Source: Pseudomonas oryzagri
GTDB taxonomy: Bacteria; Pseudomonadota; Gammaproteobacteria; Pseudomonadales; Pseudomonadaceae
Assembly: GCF_020831405.1 (NCBI RefSeq)
Contig: NZ_JAJHPU010000002.1
Coordinates: 1 to 64,000 of the forward strand
DNA: 64,000 nucleotides
Direction of reading: 5' to 3'
Within the stretch, counting starts at the first letter, position 1. Every line of letters starts with the position of its first letter. Of this stretch, positions 56,864 through 64,000 are shown piece by piece. The notes beneath the pieces are model-generated. The model was not told the origin of the DNA. It did no database searches and saw nothing but the letters and a program-made list of their open reading frames with translations. Made by a program: the position numbers and the translations under genes.

Positions 56864-57837
56864 CCGACCTCGCCACCCGCGCCGCCCTCCCCGCCCTGAT
56901 CGACAAACTGCACGCCACACCCCTGGCCGCCTGGGCTCAAACGCTGCCGGAGCTGCTGGCCACCAAGCTGGCCGAGGGCCACGGCGACCTGCCGCGCTGG
57001 CAGGCGGCGGTGGACGCCCTGCCGGCGCTGGCGGTCGCGCGCCGCGAGCTGGCCGAGGCGTTCTTCCTCGACGGCACCAGCACCGCCGCCCAACGGGCGA
57101 CGCTGGAGCAGGCGCTCAAGGGCCTGATGCCGTGGCGCAAGGGGCCGTTCGAGCTGTTCGGCGTGCACGTCGACACCGAGTGGCACTCGGACTGGAAATG
57201 GGCGCGGGTCGCGCCGCATCTGGATCTGGCCGGCAAGCGCGTGCTGGATGTCGGCTGCGGCAACGGCTACTACCAGTGGCGCATGCTCGGCGCCGGCGCC
57301 GACTGCGTGCTCGGCGTCGATCCGAACTGGTTGTTCTTCTGCCAGTTCCTGGCGATGAAGAACTATCTGCCCGAGCTGCCCACCTGGCACCTGCCGCTGG
57401 CGCTGGAGGAGCTGCCGGAAAAGCTGGAAGGCTTCGACACCGTGTTCTCCATGGGCGTGCTCTACCATCGCCGCTCGCCCATCGACCACCTGCTGGCGCT
57501 CAAGGATTGCCTGCTGCGCGGCGGCGAACTGGTGCTGGAGACCCTGGTGGTGGATGGTGACGCGAGCACCGTGCTGGTTCCCGAGGACCGCTACGCACAG
57601 ATGCGCAACGTGTGGTTCCTGCCTTCGGTGCCGGCCCTGGAGCTGTGGCTGCGCCGCGCCGGTTTCGTCGACGTGCGCTGCGTAGACGTCAGCATCACCA
57701 CCACCGCGGAGCAGCGCTCCACCGAGTGGATGAAGTATCAGTCGCTGCCGGAGTTCCTCGACCCGCAGAACCACGGCCGCACCGTGGAAGGCCTGCCGGC
57801 ACCGAAGCGCGCCGTACTGCTGGCACGCAAGCCGTGA
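56860..57837 (+). CDS. cmoB: tRNA U34 carboxymethyltransferase
   Basis: A 325-residue enzyme that transfers the carboxymethyl group of carboxy-SAM to 5-hydroxyuridine 34 in tRNA. Conserved blocks are [50 protein letters not shown] and [11 protein letters not shown]. It is coupled to cmoA by an ATGA overlap, so the two steps of the pathway are co-translated. Confidence 0.97.
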   Translation: MTDLATRAALPALIDKLHATPLAAWAQTLPELLATKLAEGHGDLPRWQAAVDALPALAVARRELAEAFFLDGTSTAAQRATLEQALKGLMPWRKGPFELFGVHVDTEWHSDWKWARVAPHLDLAGKRVLDVGCGNGYYQWRMLGAGADCVLGVDPNWLFFCQFLAMKNYLPELPTWHLPLALEELPEKLEGFDTVFSMGVLYHRRSPIDHLLALKDCLLRGGELVLETLVVDGDASTVLVPEDRYAQMRNVWFLPSVPALELWLRRAGFVDVRCVDVSITTTAEQRSTEWMKYQSLPEFLDPQNHGRTVEGLPAPKRAVLLARKP

Positions 57838-57901
57838 AGCGCTCATCCTGACTCACGGGCCGGGCGAGCGCTGGCCCGCTCGGTAACCTGGAGGCGGACA
57901 C

Positions 57902-58108
57902 ATGGCCCGCTGGCTGATGATTTTCGGTGTGACGCTGCTGCTTCTCGGCATCGCCTTGCACTTCGCGCCCTGGCTGTTCGCCTGGTTCGGCCGCCTGCCC
58001 GGCGATATCCGCATCGAGTCGGAACGCAACAAAGTATTCATCCCGATTACCTCGATGCTGCTGATCAGCATCGTGGCCAGCCTGCTGCTCAGCCTGTTCC
58101 GGCGTTGA
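57902..58108 (+). CDS. DUF2905 small membrane protein
   Basis: A 68-residue protein with two transmembrane helices separated by a short loop containing GRLPGDIRIESERNKVFIPI, the DUF2905 signature. Function unknown. It starts 64 bases after cmoB. Confidence 0.88.
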   Translation: MARWLMIFGVTLLLLGIALHFAPWLFAWFGRLPGDIRIESERNKVFIPITSMLLISIVASLLLSLFRR

Positions 58109-58116
58109 AGGCGAGC

Positions 58117-58208
58117 GTAGGGTGGAAAACGGGCGAAGCTCTTTTCCACCAATCAGGGCGCGGTGGAAAACACTCCGCGGCTTTCCACCGGGTGACCATC
58201 CACCCTAC
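58117..58208. repeat. REP-like double-hairpin element after the DUF2905 gene
   Basis: Begins GTAGGGTGGAAAAC, with TTTTCCACC, GGTGGAAAAC and TTTCCACCGG arms, and ends CCATCCACCCTACC. Closely related to 36584-36680. It lies between convergent genes and may help end both transcripts. Confidence 0.7.
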
Positions 58209-58223
58209 CCCGACCGACAGCCT

Positions 58224-58967
58224 TCAGCGCGCCGCCGCAGCGACGATCAGCGCCTTCATCTCCGCCACCGCCTGCTTGAAGCCGACGAACAGCGCGTGGG
58301 CGACGATGGCATGGCCGATGTTCAGCTCGTTGATGCCGCGAATCGCCGCCACGGCTTCGGCGTTGTGGTAGTGCAGCCCGTGGCCGGCATTGACGATCAG
58401 GCCATGGCTCAGGCCGCACTCGACGCCGTCGCGGATGCGCGCCAGCTCGCAGGCCATCTCCGCCGGGCCATGGGCGTCGGCATAACGACCGGTGTGCAGC
58501 TCGATGGCCGGTGCGCCGATACGCGCGGCGGCTTCGATCTGCCGCGGGTCGGCGTCGATGAACAGCGACACCTCGCAGCCGACCGCGGCCAGGCGCTCCA
58601 CCGCAGCGCGGATGCGCGACTCCTGGCCGAGCACGTCGAGGCCGCCCTCGGTGGTCAGCTCCTGGCGAGTCTCGGGCACGAAGCAGGCGTGCGCGGGACG
58701 GATCTGCTCGGCGAAGGCCAGCATTTCCTCGGTGACGCCCATCTCGAAGTTCATCCGCGTCTGCAGCACTTCGGCGAGCAGGCGCACGTCGCGATCCTGG
58801 ATGTGCCGGCGGTCCTCGCGCAGGTGCACGGTGATGCCGTCGGCACCGGCCTCCTCCGCGTCCAGCGCCGCCTTCACCGGGTCCGGATAACGGGTGCCGC
58901 GGGCCTGGCGCAGGGTGGCGATATGGTCGATGTTGACACCCAGCAGGATGCGGTTGGCTTCAGTCAC
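58224..58967 (-). CDS. pdxJ: Pyridoxine 5'-phosphate synthase
   Basis: A 247-residue TIM-barrel enzyme forming pyridoxine phosphate from deoxyxylulose phosphate and aminoacetone phosphate. Conserved blocks are [46 protein letters not shown] and [10 protein letters not shown]. It overlaps recO by eight bases and is the last gene of the lepA-to-pdxJ series. Confidence 0.97.
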   Translation of the reverse strand: MTEANRILLGVNIDHIATLRQARGTRYPDPVKAALDAEEAGADGITVHLREDRRHIQDRDVRLLAEVLQTRMNFEMGVTEEMLAFAEQIRPAHACFVPETRQELTTEGGLDVLGQESRIRAAVERLAAVGCEVSLFIDADPRQIEAAARIGAPAIELHTGRYADAHGPAEMACELARIRDGVECGLSHGLIVNAGHGLHYHNAEAVAAIRGINELNIGHAIVAHALFVGFKQAVAEMKALIVAAAAR

Positions 58968-59652
58968 GACGGGACTCCTTGCGATTGATGAACAGCTCGC
59001 GGCTGACCAGCGGCCGGCCGCCCAGATGTGGCGCCAGCGCCTGGCGCATCAGCCGCTTGGCGGCAGCCAGGGCACCGGGCGCCGCCCAGTCGGCCTGGGC
59101 CAGGGCGAGCAGCTCGCGGCCGTGGAACAACCCGGGTTGCAACTGGCCAACCGGCTGGAAACCATCCTCGGGCAACCACTGGTACAGCGCCGCGGGATCG
59201 ACCGGCTGCCCCTGGCAGTCGCGATCGAGAGCGAAACCATAGCCCAGATCGTCCAGCAGCCGCCATTCAAAGGCACGCAGCAGCGGCTCCAGCGGGCAGC
59301 CGGCCGCCAGCGCGGCCAGGGTGGCGGCATAGTGATCGAACAGGGCGGGATGCGGGACCTCGGCCGGCAGCAGGCGAACCAGCAGCTCGTTGAGATAAAG
59401 GCCGCTGAACAGGGCCTCGCCGGTCAGCAGATGGGGAATGCCGAGCGCCTCCAGACGGGCGACGGTCTTCAGCTCGCCATGCCCACGCAGCTCCAGCTCC
59501 AGGGGCAGGAACGGGCGCGCCAGACTGCCCGCCTTGCCGCGCGCCGCCCGTAGCACCGCGCGCAGGCGCCCCTCGGCGGTGAGGAAATCCACCAGAGCGC
59601 TGGTTTCCTTGTAGGGACGGGAATGCAGGACGAAGGCCTGGCGGGAAGACAT
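58960..59652 (-). CDS. recO: DNA repair protein RecO
   Basis: A 230-residue recombination mediator that helps load RecA at gaps. The N-terminal OB-fold has [20 protein letters not shown] and [10 protein letters not shown]; the helical C-terminal domain includes [11 protein letters not shown]. The zinc-binding Cys set seen in some RecO proteins is absent, as is usual in gammaproteobacteria. The start at 59652 ([11 protein letters not shown]) is canonical. Confidence 0.95.
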   Translation of the reverse strand: MSSRQAFVLHSRPYKETSALVDFLTAEGRLRAVLRAARGKAGSLARPFLPLELELRGHGELKTVARLEALGIPHLLTGEALFSGLYLNELLVRLLPAEVPHPALFDHYAATLAALAAGCPLEPLLRAFEWRLLDDLGYGFALDRDCQGQPVDPAALYQWLPEDGFQPVGQLQPGLFHGRELLALAQADWAAPGALAAAKRLMRQALAPHLGGRPLVSRELFINRKESRRD

Positions 59653-59767
59653 GGGTTGGACACCTGCAGAGACGCTCGCGGGAAGCGGAAGGGGCCAACC
59701 GTGGAGCGACATGGCCGATCACCGACGTGCGCCGGGCGGACCTGAGATCCGGCCAGCGCGCGATCAG

Positions 59768-60670
59768 TCAGCTATCGCCATAACCGAGCGAGCGCAGGGC
59801 GCGCTCGTCGTCGGACCAGCCGCTCTTCACCTTGACCCAAAGATTGAGCATCACCTTGCTGCCGAACAGCTCTTCCATGTCGCGGCGGGCGTCCTGGCCG
59901 ATACGTTTGATGCGCTCGCCCTTGTCGCCGATGATGATCTTCTTTTGCCCGTCCCGCTCGACCAGAATCAGCGCGTGGATATGCAGGATGCGGCCCTGTT
60001 GCTGGAACTGCTCGATCTCCACGGTGACCTGATAGGGCACCTCGGCGCCGAGCTGACGCATCACCTTCTCGCGCACCAGTTCGGCGGCCAGGAAGCGCGA
60101 GCTGCGGTCGGTGAGTTGGTCTTCCTCGAAGAAGTGTTCGCCCTCGGGCAGGCGCTCGCCGACCAGGCGCTCGAGGGTTTCCAGGTTCTGCCCATGCTGG
60201 GCGGAGATCGGCACGATCTCCGCGTTGGGCAATTGCTCGGTCAACCACTGGAAATGCGGCAGCAGCTCGCCCTTGTCCTCCAGGCGGTCGATTTTGTTCA
60301 CCACCAGCAGCACCGGACAGGTCACGAACTTGACCCGGTCGAGCACCATCTGGTCCTCGTCGGTCCAGCGCGTGCGGTCGACGACGAAGAGCACCACGTC
60401 GACGTCCTTGAGCGCCGCGCTGGCGCTGCGGTTCATGTAGCGGTTGAGTGCCTTGTCGTTGTCCTTGTGCATGCCGGGGGTATCGACGTAGATCGCCTGT
60501 ACCGCCCCCTCGGTCTTGATGCCGAGCAGGGTGTGCCGGGTGGTCTGCGGCTTGCGCGAGGTGATCGCCAGCTTCTGGCCGAGGATGTGGTTGAGCAGGG
60601 TCGACTTGCCGACGTTCGGCCGGCCGACGATGGCCACATAGCCACAGCGGCTCACCTGGGATTCAGTCAT
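59768..60670 (-). CDS. era: GTPase Era
   Basis: A 300-residue GTPase that assists 16S rRNA maturation and 30S assembly. G1 [10 protein letters not shown]3 DTPG, G4 NKID and G5 PISA are all present, and a C-terminal KH domain has [17 protein letters not shown] 60670 ([16 protein letters not shown]) gives normal length; ATG 60676 two codons earlier is also possible. It overlaps the rnc stop, as in most gammaproteobacteria. Confidence 0.97.
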   Translation of the reverse strand: MTESQVSRCGYVAIVGRPNVGKSTLLNHILGQKLAITSRKPQTTRHTLLGIKTEGAVQAIYVDTPGMHKDNDKALNRYMNRSASAALKDVDVVLFVVDRTRWTDEDQMVLDRVKFVTCPVLLVVNKIDRLEDKGELLPHFQWLTEQLPNAEIVPISAQHGQNLETLERLVGERLPEGEHFFEEDQLTDRSSRFLAAELVREKVMRQLGAEVPYQVTVEIEQFQQQGRILHIHALILVERDGQKKIIIGDKGERIKRIGQDARRDMEELFGSKVMLNLWVKVKSGWSDDERALRSLGYGDS

Positions 60671-61352
60671 TGCCATTCTCCACGCCCAGAGCCACCAGTG
60701 CCGCTGCGGCCGCCACCTGTTCGGCGATGCGCCGGCTGGCACCCTGACCCCGGGTCTTTTCATTGAGCAGGGCAATCTCGCATTCGACGAAGAAAGTCCG
60801 GCAATGCGGCTCGCCCTGGATGTCCACCACATCGTAGCGCGGCAGTTCGCAGGCGCGCGATTGCAGGAACTCCTGCAGGCGGGTTTTCGGATCCTTGTTG
60901 GTGTCGACCAGCGTCAGCTCGTCGAAGTACGGATCCAGCCAGGCGAGCACGCGGTCGCGCGCGGTATCCATGCCGGCGTCGAGGTAGATGGCGCCGATGA
61001 GCGCCTCGGTGGCATCGGCGAGGATGGATTCGCGACGGAAACCGCCGCTCTTCAGCTCGCCGGAGCCCAGCCGCAGGTATTCGCCGAGGTCGAACACGCG
61101 GGCCAGCCGGGCCAGGGTCTCGCCCTTCACCAGCCGCGCGCGCAAGCGCGACAGCTGACCTTCGCGGGCCTGGGGAAAGCGCTTGAACAGCGCCTCGCCG
61201 ACCACGAAGTTGAGGATGGCATCACCGAGGAATTCCAGCCGCTCGTTGTTGCGGCCGGCGAAGCTTCTGTGGGTCAGGGCCAGGATCATCAGACCCTGGT
61301 CCTGGAATTTGTAGCCGAGCTGACGCTCGAGTCGATCAAGCGGATTGCTCAC
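60663..61352 (-). CDS. rnc: Ribonuclease III
   Basis: A 229-residue double-strand-specific endoribonuclease processing rRNA precursors and mRNA. The signature [12 protein letters not shown] with catalytic acidic residues, the second acidic cluster [14 protein letters not shown], and a C-terminal dsRNA-binding domain (KTRLQEFLQ to [16 protein letters not shown]) are visible. It overlaps era and the DUF4845 gene by a few bases each. Confidence 0.97.
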   Translation of the reverse strand: MSNPLDRLERQLGYKFQDQGLMILALTHRSFAGRNNERLEFLGDAILNFVVGEALFKRFPQAREGQLSRLRARLVKGETLARLARVFDLGEYLRLGSGELKSGGFRRESILADATEALIGAIYLDAGMDTARDRVLAWLDPYFDELTLVDTNKDPKTRLQEFLQSRACELPRYDVVDIQGEPHCRTFFVECEIALLNEKTRGQGASRRIAEQVAAAAALVALGVENGND

Positions 61353-61726
61353 GGGGCTCTGACACGGTATTCGCGGTCGAAGTGCACGACCAGGTCAAGG
61401 TTCTCGATCAGCGGCTCGCGCTTCTCGTAGCTGAGATGGACAAGGAACTCGTTGCTCTCCATGCGCACGTCCATCACCTTGCGCAGGTCGAGATCACGGA
61501 TGTTGTTAACCTGAGTTGCACGCTCAATGTGCGAGAAGAATTCGCCGGGCGTGCGAAGGTCCAGGGCTTTTTCATTTTCGACGCCCGTAATGCTCTTCTG
61601 CAACGCGAAGAAGTCGAAGTAGTGCGGGAGGACCTTGAACGCAGTACTGGCCAGGAAGGCCACCACGGCCAGTACCACCAGCCAGCTCAGCATCGACAAC
61701 CCTTGCTGCGAACGTGCAAATTTCAT
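61349..61726 (-). CDS. DUF4845 membrane protein between lepB and rnc
   Basis: A 125-residue protein with one N-terminal transmembrane segment ([20 protein letters not shown]) preceded by basic residues; the start resembles a type IV pilin-like leader. The soluble remainder is the DUF4845 domain. It is conserved between lepB and rnc in pseudomonads. No function is established; its operon with signal peptidase hints at an envelope role. Confidence 0.88.
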   Translation of the reverse strand: MKFARSQQGLSMLSWLVVLAVVAFLASTAFKVLPHYFDFFALQKSITGVENEKALDLRTPGEFFSHIERATQVNNIRDLDLRKVMDVRMESNEFLVHLSYEKREPLIENLDLVVHFDREYRVRAP

Positions 61727-61759
61727 GATCGACCTCGTCTCCGTGGACTGTTCAGCGCA

Positions 61760-62614
61760 TCAATGGATCAGCCCGACACGCTCGAAGGTCGGCAGGTGGC
61801 CGAGCTTGGGCGCAGGCCAGCTCATCCACACGGCGAATGCCTTGCCGACGATGTTGCGGTCAGGAACCATGCCATGCAGCTCGACGGGAATCGCCGGATC
61901 GTCCCAATAACGGCTGTCGTTGGAGTTGTCGCGGTTGTCGCCCATCATGAAGTAGTGCCCGGCGGGCACCACCCACTCGCGGTTCGGTTCGATACGGTAG
62001 CGGTGCATTTCCTTGCGGATCAAGTGCTCGACCTCGCCCAGCTTCTCGCTGAACAGGCGCGCACTGCCGAGGCTGCCCGGTTCGTCGCCGAGCAGTTGCT
62101 CGGCCACCGGCTGGCCGTTGACGAACAGACGCTTGTCGCTGCTGTAGCGCACATGATCGCCCGGCAGGCCAACCACCCGCTTGATGTAGTTCACGCTGGG
62201 CTCGCTCGGATAGCGGAACACCATCACATCGCCGCGCTGCGGGTCGCCAATCTCGATGACCTTGCTGTCCACCACCGGGAGACGGATACCGTAGGAAAAC
62301 TTGTTGACCAGGATGAAGTCGCCCACCTCGAGGGTCGGCTTCATCGACCCGGAGGGAATCTGGAACGGCTCGACCAGGAAGGAGCGCAGCACCAGTACCA
62401 ATGCCAGGACCGGGAAGAACGACTTGCCATACTCCACCAGCACCGGCTCGCGCGCCAACCGCTGCAGCACCTGCGGATCGGCCTGGTTGACGTTGCCCTG
62501 GTAGGAGGCGATTGCCGCGCGACGGCGCGGGGCGAGATACAGGAGATCGATCAGCGCCAGCACGCCGCACACCGCAACGGCGATCACCAGCAGCAACGGG
62601 AAGTTCAGAGTCAT
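61760..62614 (-). CDS. lepB: Signal peptidase I
   Basis: A 284-residue inner-membrane peptidase with two N-terminal transmembrane helices. The catalytic Ser90 (IPSGSMKPTL) and Lys145 (YIKRVVGLPGD) fall at the same residue numbers as in E. coli LepB. The later blocks GHYFMMGDNRDNSNDSRYW are diagnostic. It follows lepA by four bases. Confidence 0.98.
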   Translation of the reverse strand: MTLNFPLLLVIAVAVCGVLALIDLLYLAPRRRAAIASYQGNVNQADPQVLQRLAREPVLVEYGKSFFPVLALVLVLRSFLVEPFQIPSGSMKPTLEVGDFILVNKFSYGIRLPVVDSKVIEIGDPQRGDVMVFRYPSEPSVNYIKRVVGLPGDHVRYSSDKRLFVNGQPVAEQLLGDEPGSLGSARLFSEKLGEVEHLIRKEMHRYRIEPNREWVVPAGHYFMMGDNRDNSNDSRYWDDPAIPVELHGMVPDRNIVGKAFAVWMSWPAPKLGHLPTFERVGLIH

Positions 62615-62618
62615 GTCC

Positions 62619-64000
62619 TCAGCTGTCCACCTTGAGCACGGCGAGGAAGGCTTCCTGTGGGATCTCCACGCTGCCGACCTGCTTCATCCTTTTCTTGCCG
62701 GCCTTCTGCTTCTCCAGCAGCTTCTTCTTGCGGCTGACGTCGCCGCCGTAGCACTTGGCCAGCACGTTCTTCCTGAGTGCCTTGACCGTCGAGCGGGCCA
62801 CCACCTGCCCACCGATGGCCGCCTGAATCGCGACGTCGAACATCTGCCGCGGGATCAGTTCCTTCATCTTCTCCACCAGCTGACGGCCCTTGTAGGCCGC
62901 ATTGTCGCGATGGACGATCAACGCCAGCGCGTCGACCCGTTCGCCGTTGATCAGCACATCCAGACGCACCAGGTTGGCGGGCTGGAAACGGTCGAAACCG
63001 TAGTCCAGCGAGGCGTAGCCGCGGCTGGCCGACTTCAGGCGGTCGAAGAAGTCCATCACCACCTCGTTCATCGGCAGGTCGTAGCTGACCTGCACCTGGC
63101 TACCGAGGAAGTGCATGTCGCGCTGCACACCACGTTTCTCGATGCACAGGGTGATCACGCTGCCCAGATGATCCTGGGGAACCAGGATGTTGGCCCGGCA
63201 GATCGGCTCGCGCATTTCGGCGATCGACGAAATGTCCGGCAGCTTGGAGGGGTTGTCGACGTAGACGATGTCGCCGTTCTTCAGCACCACCTCGAACACC
63301 ACGGTCGGCGCGGTGGTGATCAGGTCCAGATCGTACTCGCGCTCCAGACGCTCCTGGATGATCTCCATGTGCAGCATGCCGAGGAAGCCGATGCGGAAGC
63401 CGAAGCCCAGTGCATCGGAGCTTTCCGGCTCGTACTGCAGCGCGGCGTCGTTGAGCGTCAGCTTCTCCAGCGCGTCGCGGAAATCCTCGAAGTCGTCGGA
63501 GCTGACCGGGAAGAGGCCGGCGTAGACCTGCGGCTTGACCCGTTTGAAGCCAGGCAGCACATCGACATCGGGGGTATTGGACAGCGTCAGGGTATCGCCC
63601 ACCGGAGCGCCCTGGATGTCCTTGATGCCGGCGACGATGAAGCCCACCTCACCCGCCTTGAGGTCTTCGGTGGCGGTGTGCTTGGGAGTGAACACGCCGA
63701 CGCTGTCGACCTGGTGAACCTTGCCGGTGGACTTGACGAGGATCTTGTCGCCCTTCTTGACGCGACCGTGGCGCACCCGCACCAGCGAGACCACGCCCAG
63801 GTAGTTGTCGAACCAGGAATCGATGATCAGCGCCTGCAGCGGCGCGTCGATCTCGCCTTCCGGCGCCGGGATCACCGAGACCAGGCGCTCGAGCACGTCG
63901 ACCACGCCCATGCCGCTCTTGGCGCTGCAGGCCACGGCGTCGGTGGCGTCGATACCGATGACGTGCTCGATCTCTTCCTTGACCCGCTCCGGCTCGGCCT
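62619..64000 (-). CDS. lepA: Elongation factor 4 (LepA), partial: 5' end outside the window
   Basis: The C-terminal 460 codons of the ribosome-binding GTPase LepA/EF4. The frame is open to the window edge and begins in [22 protein letters not shown], so the GTPase motifs lie beyond 64000. Visible parts are domain II ([16 protein letters not shown]), domain III/V-like blocks ([33 protein letters not shown]) and the LepA-specific C-terminus ([21 protein letters not shown]). The end KVDS is usual for the pseudomonad protein. Confidence 0.97.
   Translation of the reverse strand, partial: AEPERVKEEIEHVIGIDATDAVACSAKSGMGVVDVLERLVSVIPAPEGEIDAPLQALIIDSWFDNYLGVVSLVRVRHGRVKKGDKILVKSTGKVHQVDSVGVFTPKHTATEDLKAGEVGFIVAGIKDIQGAPVGDTLTLSNTPDVDVLPGFKRVKPQVYAGLFPVSSDDFEDFRDALEKLTLNDAALQYEPESSDALGFGFRIGFLGMLHMEIIQERLEREYDLDLITTAPTVVFEVVLKNGDIVYVDNPSKLPDISSIAEMREPICRANILVPQDHLGSVITLCIEKRGVQRDMHFLGSQVQVSYDLPMNEVVMDFFDRLKSASRGYASLDYGFDRFQPANLVRLDVLINGERVDALALIVHRDNAAYKGRQLVEKMKELIPRQMFDVAIQAAIGGQVVARSTVKALRKNVLAKCYGGDVSRKKKLLEKQKAGKKRMKQVGSVEIPQEAFLAVLKVDS

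Overview
The window is GC-rich chromosomal DNA from a Pseudomonas-type gammaproteobacterium. The calls rest on protein family content and gene order. rnfABCDGE-nth-PA3496-like, gloA/argG/pyrC/rnt, bfd/bfr/grxD/argF and lepA-lepB-rnc-era-recO-pdxJ all follow the order I know from the P. aeruginosa chromosome. No rRNA, tRNA, CRISPR array, phage or complete insertion sequence was seen. Palindromic REP-like elements with GTAGGGTGG ends recur in the spacers.

Layout. 0.2-2.1 kb: a YgiB/YgiC/DUF350 envelope trio. 2.1-9.2 kb: the Rnf electron-transport operon, nth and a small acidic protein. 9.2-16.5 kb: gloA, argG, pyrC, rnt, iron storage (bfd, bfr), grxD, argF and an ABC ATPase. 16.5-20.1 kb: an outer-membrane porin and two almost identical secreted proteins with tandem nitrate-sensor-type P-boxes, behind two sigma-54 promoters and two ANTAR-type antitermination leaders. 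20.1-24.0 kb: glpK, ybaK and glpD. 24.0-35.2 kb: a phenylpropionoid (mhp) meta-cleavage cluster with its porin, transporter and IclR regulator. 35.2-37.8 kb: a 3'-truncated metE, metR and a porin remnant. 38.2-43.2 kb: a divergent class A penicillin-binding protein coupled to a lipoprotein gamma-glutamyltransferase. 43.2-46.9 kb: a DUF2132 protein and an FHA / Ser-Thr kinase / PP2C phosphatase set. 47.2-54.9 kb: putP, a ZnuD-like zinc receptor broken by an in-frame amber codon, a PruR-like regulator and a second Lon protease behind a heat-shock promoter. 54.9-64 kb: chagasin-type inhibitor, lipoprotein, cmoAB, DUF2905, pdxJ, recO, era, rnc, DUF4845, lepB and the 3' part of lepA, which runs off the window.

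The most interesting unit is at 16.6-20.1 kb. Each leader has a perfect -24/-12 promoter, two small hairpins whose six-base loops have A at position 1 and G at position 4 (the signature recognised by ANTAR proteins such as NasT), and a terminator whose 5' arm overlaps the second hairpin. This predicts expression under nitrogen limitation plus nitrate or nitrite. The products would form an outer-envelope module: a porin and soluble periplasmic proteins carrying two P-boxes in one chain, the element that binds nitrate across the NarX dimer. I know of no description of such a module.

The mhp cluster is notable because the usual single-component MhpA hydroxylase is absent. An acyl-CoA-dehydrogenase-fold oxygenase and a flavin reductase occupy its position. 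Two promoters each carry a GTGCAC-TAT-GTGCAC-like operator near -60, consistent with MhpR activating both transcription units.
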